A DNA stretch of 10,180 bases from a bacterium (GCA_030698935.1 JAUYLR010000098.1:1-10180); one strand, 5' to 3'. Shown: positions 1-6,109, numbered from the stretch's first letter. Notes: generated from the sequence alone by a model not told the origin. Made by a program: numbers and translations.

Positions 1-123
1 TATGAATGCGAAGAAATAGTCGCAATCCTAAAAACGGAAATGCGGATAGGAAGAGAGCTACTGTACGTTATTGCCGATGCAATAGAGTTCGATAAACCAC
101 TACGAGCTCATTTCAAGCTTTAA
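1..123 (+). CDS. 3' end of an unrecognised protein (partial)
   Basis: Reading in frame from base 1 gives an open C-terminal tail of 40 residues ending at TAA (121-123). The tail is charged and probably helical: it starts YECEEIVAIL and ends DKPLRAHFKL. The start lies outside the window. I do not recognise the family. The amphipathic pattern would fit the last helix of a small helical-bundle protein, but that is a guess. It is included because the frame is open from the window edge to a stop and is followed by a hairpin and a long gene-free stretch, as expected at a gene end. A 40-codon open frame can occur by chance, so confidence is moderate. Confidence 0.45.
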   Translation, partial: YECEEIVAILKTEMRIGRELLYVIADAIEFDKPLRAHFKL

Positions 124-131
124 ACACATAT

Positions 132-167
132 ATTGCTTAACGCGTACGATAGGATGCTCTAAGCAAT
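132..167 (+). terminator. Possible hairpin after the left-edge gene
   Basis: An 8-bp perfect inverted repeat, attgctta (132-139) and taagcaat (160-167), encloses a 20-nt loop and begins 8 bases after the stop codon of the left-edge gene. There is no T tract after it. It could be a weak or factor-dependent terminator, or a remnant of a repeat. Confidence 0.3.
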
Positions 168-249
168 ACTGATTCCTGCCCCTAAGAGGGGGGTGGGAAT
201 GGTGTGGGGATGGAACGTTCGTTCTGCGTCCCATTTCCTACTTCGGAGC

Positions 250-289
250 CCTGCCTGCCGCCTGCCTGCCGGTAGGCAGGGCAGGCAGG
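250..289. repeat. GC-rich 'cctgcc' palindromic repeat
   Basis: A palindrome built of CCTGCC units runs into GGCAGG units around a central ggta. The two arms pair well but with a one-to-two-base shift, so it is an imperfect, probably decayed hairpin. Related cctgcc/ggcagg runs lie at 3945-3954, 4043-4055 and 6064-6093 in this window, always between genes. This fits the dispersed palindromes often seen in Patescibacteria genomes. Confidence 0.6.
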
Positions 290-327
290 TCGCAGGAACG
301 TACTAAACTGTTTGCATATAAGCAAGA

Positions 328-401
328 CGCACAAAGCGGAAGACGGGTGCGAGCTCCAAAGTGAAAGTCAATGTGAGTGCCGCCGTCCTCCGCTTTATGC
401 G
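328..401. other. Long imperfect stem-loop (possible structured RNA)
   Basis: AAAGCGGA (333-340) pairs perfectly with TCCGCTTT (389-396). One mismatch follows (341/388), then GACGG (342-346) pairs with CCGTC (383-387). An outer CGC/GCG pair (328-330, 399-401) may extend it. The terminal loop of about 36 nt (347-382) holds no obvious further stem. It could be part of a non-coding RNA on either strand or a decayed inverted repeat. No known RNA family is recognised. Confidence 0.35.
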
Positions 402-486
402 CCTCTGGGTAAGCGTAGCACTCTCACAGAGTTTAACAAATGCCTCACACAAGGCCTCCAAAATGAGCCTAGATACAAGGCACCCT

Positions 487-512
487 ACTTCGCTAAAGCT
501 TCGAAGGGCAGG
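487..512. repeat. Dispersed repeat fragment (acttcgctaaagcttcgaag...)
   Basis: The segment contains the palindromes aagctt and cttcgaag and ends in ggcagg. Its composition resembles short dispersed repeats of Patescibacteria that pair 'gctaaagc' or 'gccgaagc' cores with cctgcc/ggcagg ends, such as the core at 6064-6093. It adjoins the hairpin at 520-540. Confidence 0.35.
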
Positions 513-519
513 AAACGCA

Positions 520-540
520 GTACCCGCCGAAGGCGGGTAC
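520..540 (-). terminator. Strong hairpin downstream of the O-antigen ligase-like gene
   Basis: A 9-bp perfect stem, gtacccgcc (520-528) with ggcgggtac (532-540), has a 3-base loop (or 8 bp with 5). Read on the minus strand it is the first strong hairpin after the stop of the 640-2910 gene, about 100 nt downstream, and is followed by only a short T run. It may stop transcription or stabilise the 3' end. It also belongs to the local 'cccgccgaaggcggg' class of palindromes. Confidence 0.4.
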
Positions 541-639
541 TTACGCGACTTTCAGGAGAGCCACAACCTTTATGGCACTCACAACGGAATTATATACCTC
601 CTATGCTCAACGGGTCAATCCGATTTACAGAACAGTGAT

Positions 640-2910
640 TTACATCCCGACCTTGGCGGTTCCGTTCCTCATCTCTGCTATCAAAGAATCCACCTGTGCT
701 GTTGAATCAGGGGATATGCGTTTCAGATCCTGGAGCTGCGCGATCGCCTGATTCAGATTACCTGCCATATAGAGTGCGACGGCGAGCGTGTACCTCGTCT
801 GCAACTCTTGGGGGAAAGCTTCTGCGCGCGCTTTCCATATCTCGGCTATTTTGTCGTACCGGCCCCTCTCCACATAGGCGCCCGCAATGCGGGTATCGGC
901 GGCAACGCCCGATTTCAGGAGCGGCGAAAGCAATTCATCCGCGAGGGGGTCGTTCTTCGCGCGAATGGCGGCGGCGGCGTAGTAGATGCGGGCGCTCACA
1001 AACTCGGGAGCAAGCTCGTACGCCTCTTTGAAATATCGTAGCGACCCTGCGGCATCTCCCCGCGCATATGCATTCGCTCCCAGCTCAAAAAGAATCGTCT
1101 GCTTCGCGAGCGAAAGCTCGTGCGCGCGGTTCAGCGCGATAGCCGCATTCTCATAATCGCCGTACGCATCAAGAAGAACTCCCAAGAACAGCGGGAAGCG
1201 GGCGTCCAGCGGAGACGCCTGCGACTGCGCGAACATTTCCTGCGCCGCCGTATCAAAGAACTGCCTCTTGATATCGTCGGGAATATTCTTATTTGCCGGA
1301 AGCTGCGTGGCTATCTGCACGATTTGCTCCCGCGCTTCCTGCGTGCCGAAACTGCCGTATGCCAGCGCCTCCTTGAAATAACTTAGGTTCTTGGCGGCAC
1401 CCTCCGCATGCGGAGCGATTGCCTGAAGAAGCGCGCGGTTCTGCGCGAGCGCCTTTCCGTTTACTCCCCATGCCGTTCCCCACACCACGGCCACCGCAAT
1501 ACCCGCGATAACGGGCATGGCGGCGCTTGAAATTCGTACCGAGGGAAACAACACCGGCGCATTGCCGACCGCTGCGGAGCGCGAAACTATGTAGGCCAGA
1601 ATTGTCGTGAACAAAATGTAACTCGTGATGTTGTCAAACACAAAGAGGTTGTGGAAGAAGTAGCCGGCAAGGAGTCCCGTTAGGATGCTTTGCTCGGCGA
1701 GGGAAAAAGCTCCGGCGTTCGTTACCGCGTTTTTACCGTTCTGCCGCTGTGCCGGTGGAGGCCGGACGCCCCAAATACACCACAGCGCGCATGCAATGAG
1801 CGAGAGGTAGCTCAACAGGCCCAAGAAACCGGCGGCAACAAGCCAGTCAAAAATAATATTGTGTACGCGGTCAAACCATTGCTCCTGCGCATACATTTGC
1901 GGATTGTAGTATTTATCAAAAACAATCGCATAATTTTCCTGCCCCCATCCGAGGAGCGGACGCTCTTTAACGCCCTGCCACGCCATTCCCCAGTTCATCA
2001 CACGGGCCTTAACGGTATTGTCGGTGATTGAAATTGTCGCAAGGCGGTCAAGGAAGCCGACCTTGTGCACCCACGCTTGGTCGCGCATCAGCCAGAACCC
2101 CGCGATAATGACGATGACGGCGGCCGCGATAGCGAGCGCGGTGCGGCGGGCCGTGCCCTCTCCGCGATAGAGCAGTGCAACGAGAAATGCGGACAATAAC
2201 ATCCCGCCGATGAGACCGAGAATAGTTCCGCGCGTCCCCGTGGAAAAGAGAATAACGGTGTCAAGCGCAATCACGCCGCCGTACCACAGAGATATGCCGA
2301 GGCGTTTCCCCGCCGGCCGCTCCGCCCAACTCTCCGTCCACAAAAAAGCAGCGATGAAAATATTGAACAGCATGAACGCGGCCAAATAAATCGGGTTGCC
2401 GAATGTCGCATCCAAACGGGCGCCCAACCCGCCTCCCCCTCCTGTGCCAAGCGCCGAAATACCCGCGAACTGCAGAATGCCGTAAAAACCGGCGAGTACG
2501 GAAACGACAAGCGACATAGACCAGAATCTGCGCCACAGTTTTCGCGTGGAAAGAACCGAGCTTGTAACGACACAGTATGCAAAAAGGTGCGCAAGCGTCA
2601 CCCAGCCGTCCATCCGCTCATAATTGCTCCAGAAACTTTTGAACGGATGAACGCCCTGCAGGTCGGCAACGGCAACGATGAGAACAAAGACGGCGAACGC
2701 GCCGAGAAGCCATGATTTTCTCGGCCGGTATTCGGGGTTTACGAAAGCGAGCGCAAGCCACGCGCCGGTGATAATTTCAACGATAATGCGGAACGCAAAA
2801 TTCTTTCCCGTGATGAAGGGGAAGAAAAGCGTATTGGCAACTATAAAAATAATGAACGGGAGCGCGAAAATACCGGCGAGCACCGTCCATCGCAACATCT
2901 TTTCAATCAT
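640..2910 (-). CDS. O-antigen ligase-like membrane protein with C-terminal TPR domain
   Basis: A 756-residue polytopic membrane protein. Hydrophobic segments from about residue 8 to 480 suggest 10-12 membrane spans. Signatures of the Wzy/WaaL (O-antigen ligase) superfamily include the GNP motif in ATFGNPIYLA (168-177), the STGTRG loop (223-228) and the large loop with RPLLGWGQENY (317-327). The HNIIFDWLVAAG stretch (350-361) is where WaaL-like enzymes carry a conserved His. Residues about 490-750 are soluble and helical, with TPR-like repeats (roughly 571-638 and 705-738). Family members transfer or polymerise lipid-linked glycans at the membrane; the substrate here is unknown. Patescibacteria commonly carry such ligase-TPR fusions, perhaps for surface polysaccharide or protein O-glycosylation (inference). 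The ATG start follows an extended -10 by 8 bases with no Shine-Dalgarno, so the mRNA is probably leaderless. It appears to be transcribed alone. Confidence 0.85.
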   Translation of the reverse strand: MIEKMLRWTVLAGIFALPFIIFIVANTLFFPFITGKNFAFRIIVEIITGAWLALAFVNPEYRPRKSWLLGAFAVFVLIVAVADLQGVHPFKSFWSNYERMDGWVTLAHLFAYCVVTSSVLSTRKLWRRFWSMSLVVSVLAGFYGILQFAGISALGTGGGGGLGARLDATFGNPIYLAAFMLFNIFIAAFLWTESWAERPAGKRLGISLWYGGVIALDTVILFSTGTRGTILGLIGGMLLSAFLVALLYRGEGTARRTALAIAAAVIVIIAGFWLMRDQAWVHKVGFLDRLATISITDNTVKARVMNWGMAWQGVKERPLLGWGQENYAIVFDKYYNPQMYAQEQWFDRVHNIIFDWLVAAGFLGLLSYLSLIACALWCIWGVRPPPAQRQNGKNAVTNAGAFSLAEQSILTGLLAGYFFHNLFVFDNITSYILFTTILAYIVSRSAAVGNAPVLFPSVRISSAAMPVIAGIAVAVVWGTAWGVNGKALAQNRALLQAIAPHAEGAAKNLSYFKEALAYGSFGTQEAREQIVQIATQLPANKNIPDDIKRQFFDTAAQEMFAQSQASPLDARFPLFLGVLLDAYGDYENAAIALNRAHELSLAKQTILFELGANAYARGDAAGSLRYFKEAYELAPEFVSARIYYAAAAIRAKNDPLADELLSPLLKSGVAADTRIAGAYVERGRYDKIAEIWKARAEAFPQELQTRYTLAVALYMAGNLNQAIAQLQDLKRISPDSTAQVDSLIAEMRNGTAKVGM

Positions 2911-2918
2911 GGGCGATG

Positions 2919-2927
2919 ATTATACCA
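2919..2927 (-). promoter_or_regulatory. Extended -10 promoter of the O-antigen ligase-like gene
   Basis: On the minus strand this reads TGG-TATAAT, a perfect -10 with the extended TGn element. No convincing -35 lies at 16-18 bp. The -10 ends 8 bases before the ATG, so transcription should start about 1-3 bases upstream of, or at, the start codon, giving a leaderless message. An 8-bp inverted repeat (gggcgatg 2911-2918, catcgccc 2947-2954) brackets the element. Confidence 0.7.
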
Positions 2928-2985
2928 TGTCAGTCTAGGCGAGCGCCATCGCCCGAAAAGAATGACAGCATAATTACACACATGC

Positions 2986-3127
2986 CGTCTTTGCGGGTCC
3001 TTCGAGTACTCTGGATAAACTCCGCGAAGCAATCTAGGGAACCGGAATTCTTAAGGTGAGACCTTGGGAGTGACTCTTTAAGGTCTCACCTTGGGAACTG
3101 GATTGCTTCGCTGCGCTCGCAAAGACT
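2986..3127. repeat. Composite palindromic repeat with nested AAGGTGAGACCTT boxes
   Basis: The right arm (about 3101-3127: ggattgcttcgctgcgctcg, then caaagac) and the outer and inner parts of the left arm (gtctttgcg near 2989-2997, cgcgaagcaatct near 3033-3045) are inverted copies. The left arm is interrupted by an unrelated run containing ccttcgagtactctgg. Inside lie two 13-bp boxes, aaggtgagacctt (3053-3065) and its reverse complement (3080-3092). The same arm family forms the palindrome at 5548-5626. The layout fits a MITE- or REP-like element, here a mosaic of at least two repeat families. Confidence 0.6.
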
Positions 3128-3140
3128 CCATGCTGAAAAC

Positions 3141-3160
3141 GAAGGTCTGACCTTCTTTTT
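3141..3160. terminator. Hairpin terminator at the 3' end of the phosphatase gene
   Basis: The palindrome gaaggtctgaccttc (3141-3155) gives a 5-bp stem with a 5-base loop, or longer if the loop is tightened. It is flanked by ttttt on the + strand and gttttc on the minus side. It lies 10 bases after the stop of the minus-strand phosphatase gene. Its core differs by one base from the boxes at 3080-3092 and 5529-5541, so it belongs to the same repeat family and may have been recruited as a terminator. Confidence 0.45.
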
Positions 3161-3165
3161 GATGT

Positions 3166-3933
3166 TTAAACGTCTTTTGTGAGTTTCAACAATTTCTTGT
3201 GCAGTGCGGGATTCGCCGCGACAGCTTCGTTGTCGCCCATGGTCCACGGCCCGCCCTTGCAGTTTGTCACCGTGCATCCCGCTTCTTTCAATATGAGGTA
3301 GGTCGGCGCGAAATCATGTATCTCGCCGTAGAGCGACACCGCCCAATCTTTCCTTCCGCACGCCACATAACAGGAATTCATTGAGATGCAGCCGAAGGAG
3401 TTCAGGAACAGACCCTCTCCGCGGACAGCGCCAAGCAGTCTCTTCACAAAATGCAGTGTCCTCTTCCGGGAACCGACAAATCCGCAACCGATGCTTGTAT
3501 CAAGATTCTTTGCCGGGGAGCAGTGAATCCGTTTACCGTTGAGAAACGCCCCCTTCCCCGCCTTCGCGAAGAACAGCTCATCCGTGACGGGAAGGTGGAT
3601 TGCGGAAAGAATGATTTCGTTTTTGTGCGCGAGGCACACCATGACCCCGAACATCGGCACCGATGAGGCAAAATTCATGGTGCCGTCAACGGGGTCAATA
3701 ATCCACCGGTAATCCGAGCCGGCATTTATCTCTCCCTCTTCCTCGGAAAGAATACTGTGCGTGGGGTACCGCTTCAGAATCGCGGAGATAATTATCTTTT
3801 CCGAGAGCAGGTCTGCTTTGGTTACCACGTCGTATGCGTGTTTGGATTTGGAATAGTGGACGCCGTCTTTCCCAAACCGCTTCAAGACTGCCATCCCCGC
3901 CTCTTTTGTGATTTTCTTGATGAATGTGTCCAT
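3166..3933 (-). CDS. Inositol monophosphatase family protein
   Basis: A 255-residue protein of normal family length. The metal-binding signatures of the Mg-dependent IMPase/FBPase/CysQ superfamily are present: SEEEGE (63-68), which supplies the acidic ligand, WIIDPVDGT (77-85) followed by MNF, and the second motif around D207 (IHDFAPTYLILKEAG, 205-219). In the second motif the usual Trp before Asp is His. Family members hydrolyse inositol-1-phosphate, PAP or sugar phosphates in the cytoplasm; the sequence does not tell which. It is divergent from gdhA across a 329-bp gap. The ATG has no clear Shine-Dalgarno. A weak -10 (TACTAT at 3971-3976, minus strand) lacks a good -35. A repeat-family hairpin follows the stop. 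Confidence 0.9.
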   Translation of the reverse strand: MDTFIKKITKEAGMAVLKRFGKDGVHYSKSKHAYDVVTKADLLSEKIIISAILKRYPTHSILSEEEGEINAGSDYRWIIDPVDGTMNFASSVPMFGVMVCLAHKNEIILSAIHLPVTDELFFAKAGKGAFLNGKRIHCSPAKNLDTSIGCGFVGSRKRTLHFVKRLLGAVRGEGLFLNSFGCISMNSCYVACGRKDWAVSLYGEIHDFAPTYLILKEAGCTVTNCKGGPWTMGDNEAVAANPALHKKLLKLTKDV

Positions 3934-4262
3934 CCCGTTAGAGGCCCGCCTGCCATCGCCTGAAAGCGCGATAGTAACGAACTTGATTAGTTAATAAATA
4001 TGCAGTGTTTGGTGCCGATACCGCTGAATCAGTTCTGGCTTTGGCGGGCAGGCAGGAAGCAATGCTTCCCGTACCCAGTTTATTGCTGATAATCGATATT
4101 GCTGATTTTCTACACAAATGTTCCATATATACAGTTTGTCTTCCGCAGCCTCTAACGGGATCCATAGTGCAATGCCTGACTCTACAACATACGCACCGTT
4201 GGGACAAATGCGCGTACTTACAGTATAATCCCACAGATTATAATAATAATTAATACGGCACC
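3934..4262. other. Divergent intergenic region between the phosphatase and gdhA
   Basis: No gene is supported here; the overlapping minus-strand frames of about 100 codons at 3938-4317 run into gdhA and look like no protein family. The region holds two cctgcc/ggcagg repeat pieces (3945-3954 and 4043-4055), a 6-bp hairpin ggaagc-aat-gcttcc (about 4055-4069) and, at its right end, the gdhA promoter. Confidence 0.6.
4201..4229 (+). promoter_or_regulatory. Promoter of gdhA
   Basis: A perfect TATAAT (4224-4229) lies 17 bp after GGGACA (4201-4206), which matches four of six bases of the -35 consensus. The start of transcription would be near 4236, giving a leader of about 27 nt. A second TATAAT at 4239-4244, without a partner -35, would give a leader of about 12 nt. 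Neither leader contains a Shine-Dalgarno sequence before the ATG at 4263. Confidence 0.6.
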
Positions 4263-5543
4263 ATGTCAGACAACAATCCGTGGACGAGAGCGAAGAAGCA
4301 ACTACAAACTGCGGCAAAGAATTTTCCTATTGACCCAATGCTCTTGGCACGGCTCCAACATCCGGACAGAATCGTGGAGGTTTCCGTCCCCCTCAAAAGA
4401 GATGACGGCAGTATCGTTGTGTATCAGGGCTTCAGAGTCCAACACAACAATATCCGCGGGCCGTACAAAGGCGGTTTGCGCTTCCACCCGCAGGTAGACA
4501 TGGATGAGGTAAAAGCGCTCTCATTCTGGATGACTATAAAAAACGCGGTGATTGATGTCCCTTTCGGCGGCGGCAAGGGCGGAGTGAACGTTGACCCCAA
4601 GAAAATGTCCGCGGGAGAATTAGAACGGCTCACGCGGGAGTTTGCCCGCAAGCTATCCCCTGTCATCGGCCCCTACACCGATGTGCCGGCGCCGGACGTC
4701 AACACGAACGGAACAATCATGACGTGGATTATGGAGGAATATTCAAAGATAGCCGGAAAAGAAACGCCTGCGGTAATTACAGGAAAACCGCTAGAACGCG
4801 GCGGCTCTCTGGGGCGCCCTGAAGCGACAGGATTGGGCGGATACTACGCGCTTCTTTCATTCCTGAAATTCAAACGCATCAAGACCAAGGGGCTAACGGT
4901 TGCCATACAGGGATTCGGAAACGTCGGCAGTTTCCTTGCGCACTATCTGGAAGAGGAAGGAATGAAAGTGGTGGCACTGTCGGATTCAAAAGGGGGAATT
5001 TATATGCCCGCGGGCATCCCCAGCATCAGCGAGGTCCAAAAGTGCAAGGATGCGAGCGGGCGCGTCGGCGGATGCTATTGCATCGGCTCAGTGTGCGATA
5101 TGAGCAACATGAAGAAGCTCGGCGGACGGGAAATCTCGCCTGAAAAGATTCTTGAGTTGCCCGTTGATATTCTGGTCCCCGCCGCACTGGAGAACGCGCT
5201 CACGAAAGAGAACGCGAAGAAAGTGAAGGCGCACATTATTCTGGAAATGGCAAACGGCCCGACAACCGCGGAAGCGGACGCGGTATTCAAATCCAAGAGA
5301 ATCACGGTCATCCCCGACGTACTCGCGAACTCCGGCGGCGTCGCCGTGAGTTATTTTGAGTGGTATCAAAATGTGCACAAGGAGCGCTGGAGCAAGGAGG
5401 CTGTATTCAAGAAACTGAAAGGAAAAATGGACAGCGCGTGCGAACGGGTCTACGAAATTTCCCGGGAGCTCAAAATCTCCCTGCGCGAGGCCGCATACGT
5501 TTCGGCGCTCAAGAGCTTGAGTAAATTCAAGGTGAGACCTTAA
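4263..5543 (+). CDS. gdhA: Glutamate dehydrogenase (Glu/Leu/Phe/Val dehydrogenase family)
   Basis: A 426-residue protein of typical hexameric GDH length. It interconverts glutamate and 2-oxoglutarate plus ammonia using NAD(P). The N-terminal substrate domain shows GPYKGGLRFHP (66-76), FGGGKGG with the catalytic Lys105 (101-107) and PAPDVNTN with the catalytic Asp145 (142-149). The Rossmann domain shows GFGNVG (217-222). NSGGVAVSYFEW (356-367) contains the Ser363 typical of glutamate-specific members. Cofactor preference cannot be settled by eye. An unusual Cys-rich segment (Cys261, 271, 273, 278) lies in the nucleotide domain. The last four codons and the first base of the stop lie in a repeat box, so the KVRP tail is probably repeat-derived. 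It is transcribed alone, convergent with ilvB-ilvN. The ATG was chosen because it opens a normal N-terminus behind a good promoter; there is no Shine-Dalgarno. Confidence 0.95.
   Translation: MSDNNPWTRAKKQLQTAAKNFPIDPMLLARLQHPDRIVEVSVPLKRDDGSIVVYQGFRVQHNNIRGPYKGGLRFHPQVDMDEVKALSFWMTIKNAVIDVPFGGGKGGVNVDPKKMSAGELERLTREFARKLSPVIGPYTDVPAPDVNTNGTIMTWIMEEYSKIAGKETPAVITGKPLERGGSLGRPEATGLGGYYALLSFLKFKRIKTKGLTVAIQGFGNVGSFLAHYLEEEGMKVVALSDSKGGIYMPAGIPSISEVQKCKDASGRVGGCYCIGSVCDMSNMKKLGGREISPEKILELPVDILVPAALENALTKENAKKVKAHIILEMANGPTTAEADAVFKSKRITVIPDVLANSGGVAVSYFEWYQNVHKERWSKEAVFKKLKGKMDSACERVYEISRELKISLREAAYVSALKSLSKFKVRP
5529..5541. repeat. AAGGTGAGACCTT box overlapping the gdhA stop codon
   Basis: This 13-bp imperfect palindrome is identical to 3053-3065 and to the reverse complement of 3080-3092. 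It encodes the last residues of GDH (Lys-Val-Arg-Pro) and supplies the T of the TAA stop. As RNA it gives a 5-bp stem with a 3-base loop. It lies 6 bp before the palindromic repeat at 5548. Confidence 0.7.
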
Positions 5544-5547
5544 AATT

Positions 5548-5626
5548 CGTCATTGCGAGTGTAGCGAAGCAATCCAGAGTGTAAAGCACAAAACCCATGG
5601 TTTGCTTCGCTACGCTCGCAAAGACG
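5548..5626. repeat. Palindromic repeat (cgtcattgcgag... arms)
   Basis: Two 28-nt arms (5548-5575 and 5599-5626) are inverted copies with about four mismatches, around a 23-nt centre. The arm cores, gcgaagcaatcc and ggtttgcttcgc, are the same family as the element at 2986-3127. As RNA it would fold into a long stable stem between the convergent gdhA and ilvN genes and may serve both as a 3' boundary. It is a typical non-coding MITE/REP-like sequence with no open frame. Confidence 0.75.
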
Positions 5627-5673
5627 AGTACAAAAAATGTGCACGGGTGATTAATGAGGGATGGTCTAACCGT

Positions 5674-5916
5674 CTATGCGGAACGCTTATATTCCGCGTG
5701 AAAAACCTCAACAACCCTGTCAATTTGCTTGATGAGCTTGGCCATCAGGTGTGGCGCAAGGAATATCTCAATGGTGAAATGGGAAATGTGTTTCTTCCTG
5801 TCAACCTCTTTCACGTGCAGTGACTCTATGTTTATTTTCTTACGCAGTAAAAGCCCCGCAATGCGGTAGAGGGTACCGGGCGCGTTTTCTGATTTAATGG
5901 TGAGTACGTAGCGCAT
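5674..5916 (-). CDS. ilvN: Acetolactate synthase small (regulatory) subunit, single ACT domain
   Basis: An 80-residue protein that is essentially one ACT domain: a first strand MRYVLTIKSEN, the NAPGTLYRIAGLL-type turn and helix (residues 11-23, here ENAPGTLYRIAGLL), KINIESLHV (32-40) and a closing strand ISHFTIEIF. ACT domains of IlvN/IlvH bind valine or a related amino acid and set the activity and feedback inhibition of the catalytic subunit. Many IlvH proteins are about 160 residues with a second domain; this one is short, like E. coli IlvN/IlvM. It lies downstream of ilvB on the same strand, separated by 193 bp of repeat sequence. The ATG has no Shine-Dalgarno. Another ACT regulator is possible by sequence alone, but position beside ilvB makes ilvN most likely. 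Confidence 0.87.
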   Translation of the reverse strand: MRYVLTIKSENAPGTLYRIAGLLLRKKINIESLHVKEVDRKKHISHFTIEIFLAPHLMAKLIKQIDRVVEVFHAEYKRSA

Positions 5917-5927
5917 ACTGATTTAAA

Positions 5928-6109
5928 AATTCGAAGCACGAAGCACGAAATCCGAAAAGTGTGGGAAATTATAAATTTTAAATCCAAAACGTCCGGTCGC
6001 CTTGTGAATTCTTGGGGTCATTTTTTGATTTTGCATATTTTGTATTTTTTCGGATTTCGGATTCCCGCCTGCGCCGAGGCTTCGGCGGGCAGGTAGAATT
6101 TCGGATTTT
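5928..6109. repeat. Composite repeat between ilvB and ilvN
   Basis: The ilvN-side end (5928-5958) has direct copies of cgaagca and ends in cgaaatccgaaaa (5946-5958). That 13-mer has a perfect inverted copy at 6047-6059. Further ttcggatt copies follow at 6056-6063 and near 6099-6107. Between 6064 and 6093 lies a GC-rich imperfect hairpin of the cccgcctg/ggcgggcagg class, embedded in the AT-rich repeat. The middle (about 5959-6046) is AT-rich without structure I can name. The element lies within a presumed operon, so it is likely transcribed and could set the ilvB:ilvN ratio. Confidence 0.6.

Larger units (their letters stand above)
124..639. other. Gene-free, hairpin-rich region of unknown function
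   Basis: No credible protein gene lies here: the frames overlapping 312-705 are low-complexity, start without ribosome sites and match no family I know. The stretch holds an imperfect hairpin at 196-238 (ggga 207-210 with tccc 229-232, gaac 213-216 with gttc 221-224), a GC-rich palindrome at 250-289, a long stem at 328-401, a small hairpin ACTCT/AGAGT around 420-432, a repeat piece near 487-512 and a 9-bp perfect hairpin at 520-540. I looked for tRNA T-arms and for tmRNA, RNase P and SRP RNA signatures and saw none. It may be a mosaic of mobile repeats or an unknown structured RNA. Confidence 0.6.

Noticed and set aside
195..240. Hairpin with gaacgttcgttc considered as a tRNA T-arm or tmRNA end
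   Set aside because: No GTTCRA loop, no acceptor stem or anticodon arm at the right distances, and no tmRNA tag frame.
541..582. Minus-strand GTG frame of 13 codons (Val/Leu-rich) followed at once by the 520-540 hairpin, with GGAGGT upstream (596-601)
   Set aside because: It resembles a second leader peptide, but the ribosome site is 13 bases away, there is no T tract after the hairpin, and no gene follows downstream on that strand.
312..705. Two overlapping + strand frames of 108 and 114 codons
   Set aside because: They overlap each other in different frames, cover hairpins and repeats, run into the 3' end of the O-antigen ligase-like gene, and have no motif or ribosome site.
572..748. 58-codon + strand frame beginning MALTTELYTSYAQ
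   Set aside because: The N-terminal part looks protein-like, but more than half overlaps the opposite-strand gene end, no Shine-Dalgarno or -10 precedes it, and no family is recognised.
3077..3092. Short repeats near 3053-3155 considered as a CRISPR array
   Set aside because: The boxes are inverted relative to each other, only 13 bp long and unevenly spaced, with no cas genes; they are palindromic repeats.
3938..4317. Minus-strand frames of about 100 codons in the phosphatase-gdhA gap
   Set aside because: They overlap the start of gdhA and each other, and the residue composition is random-looking.
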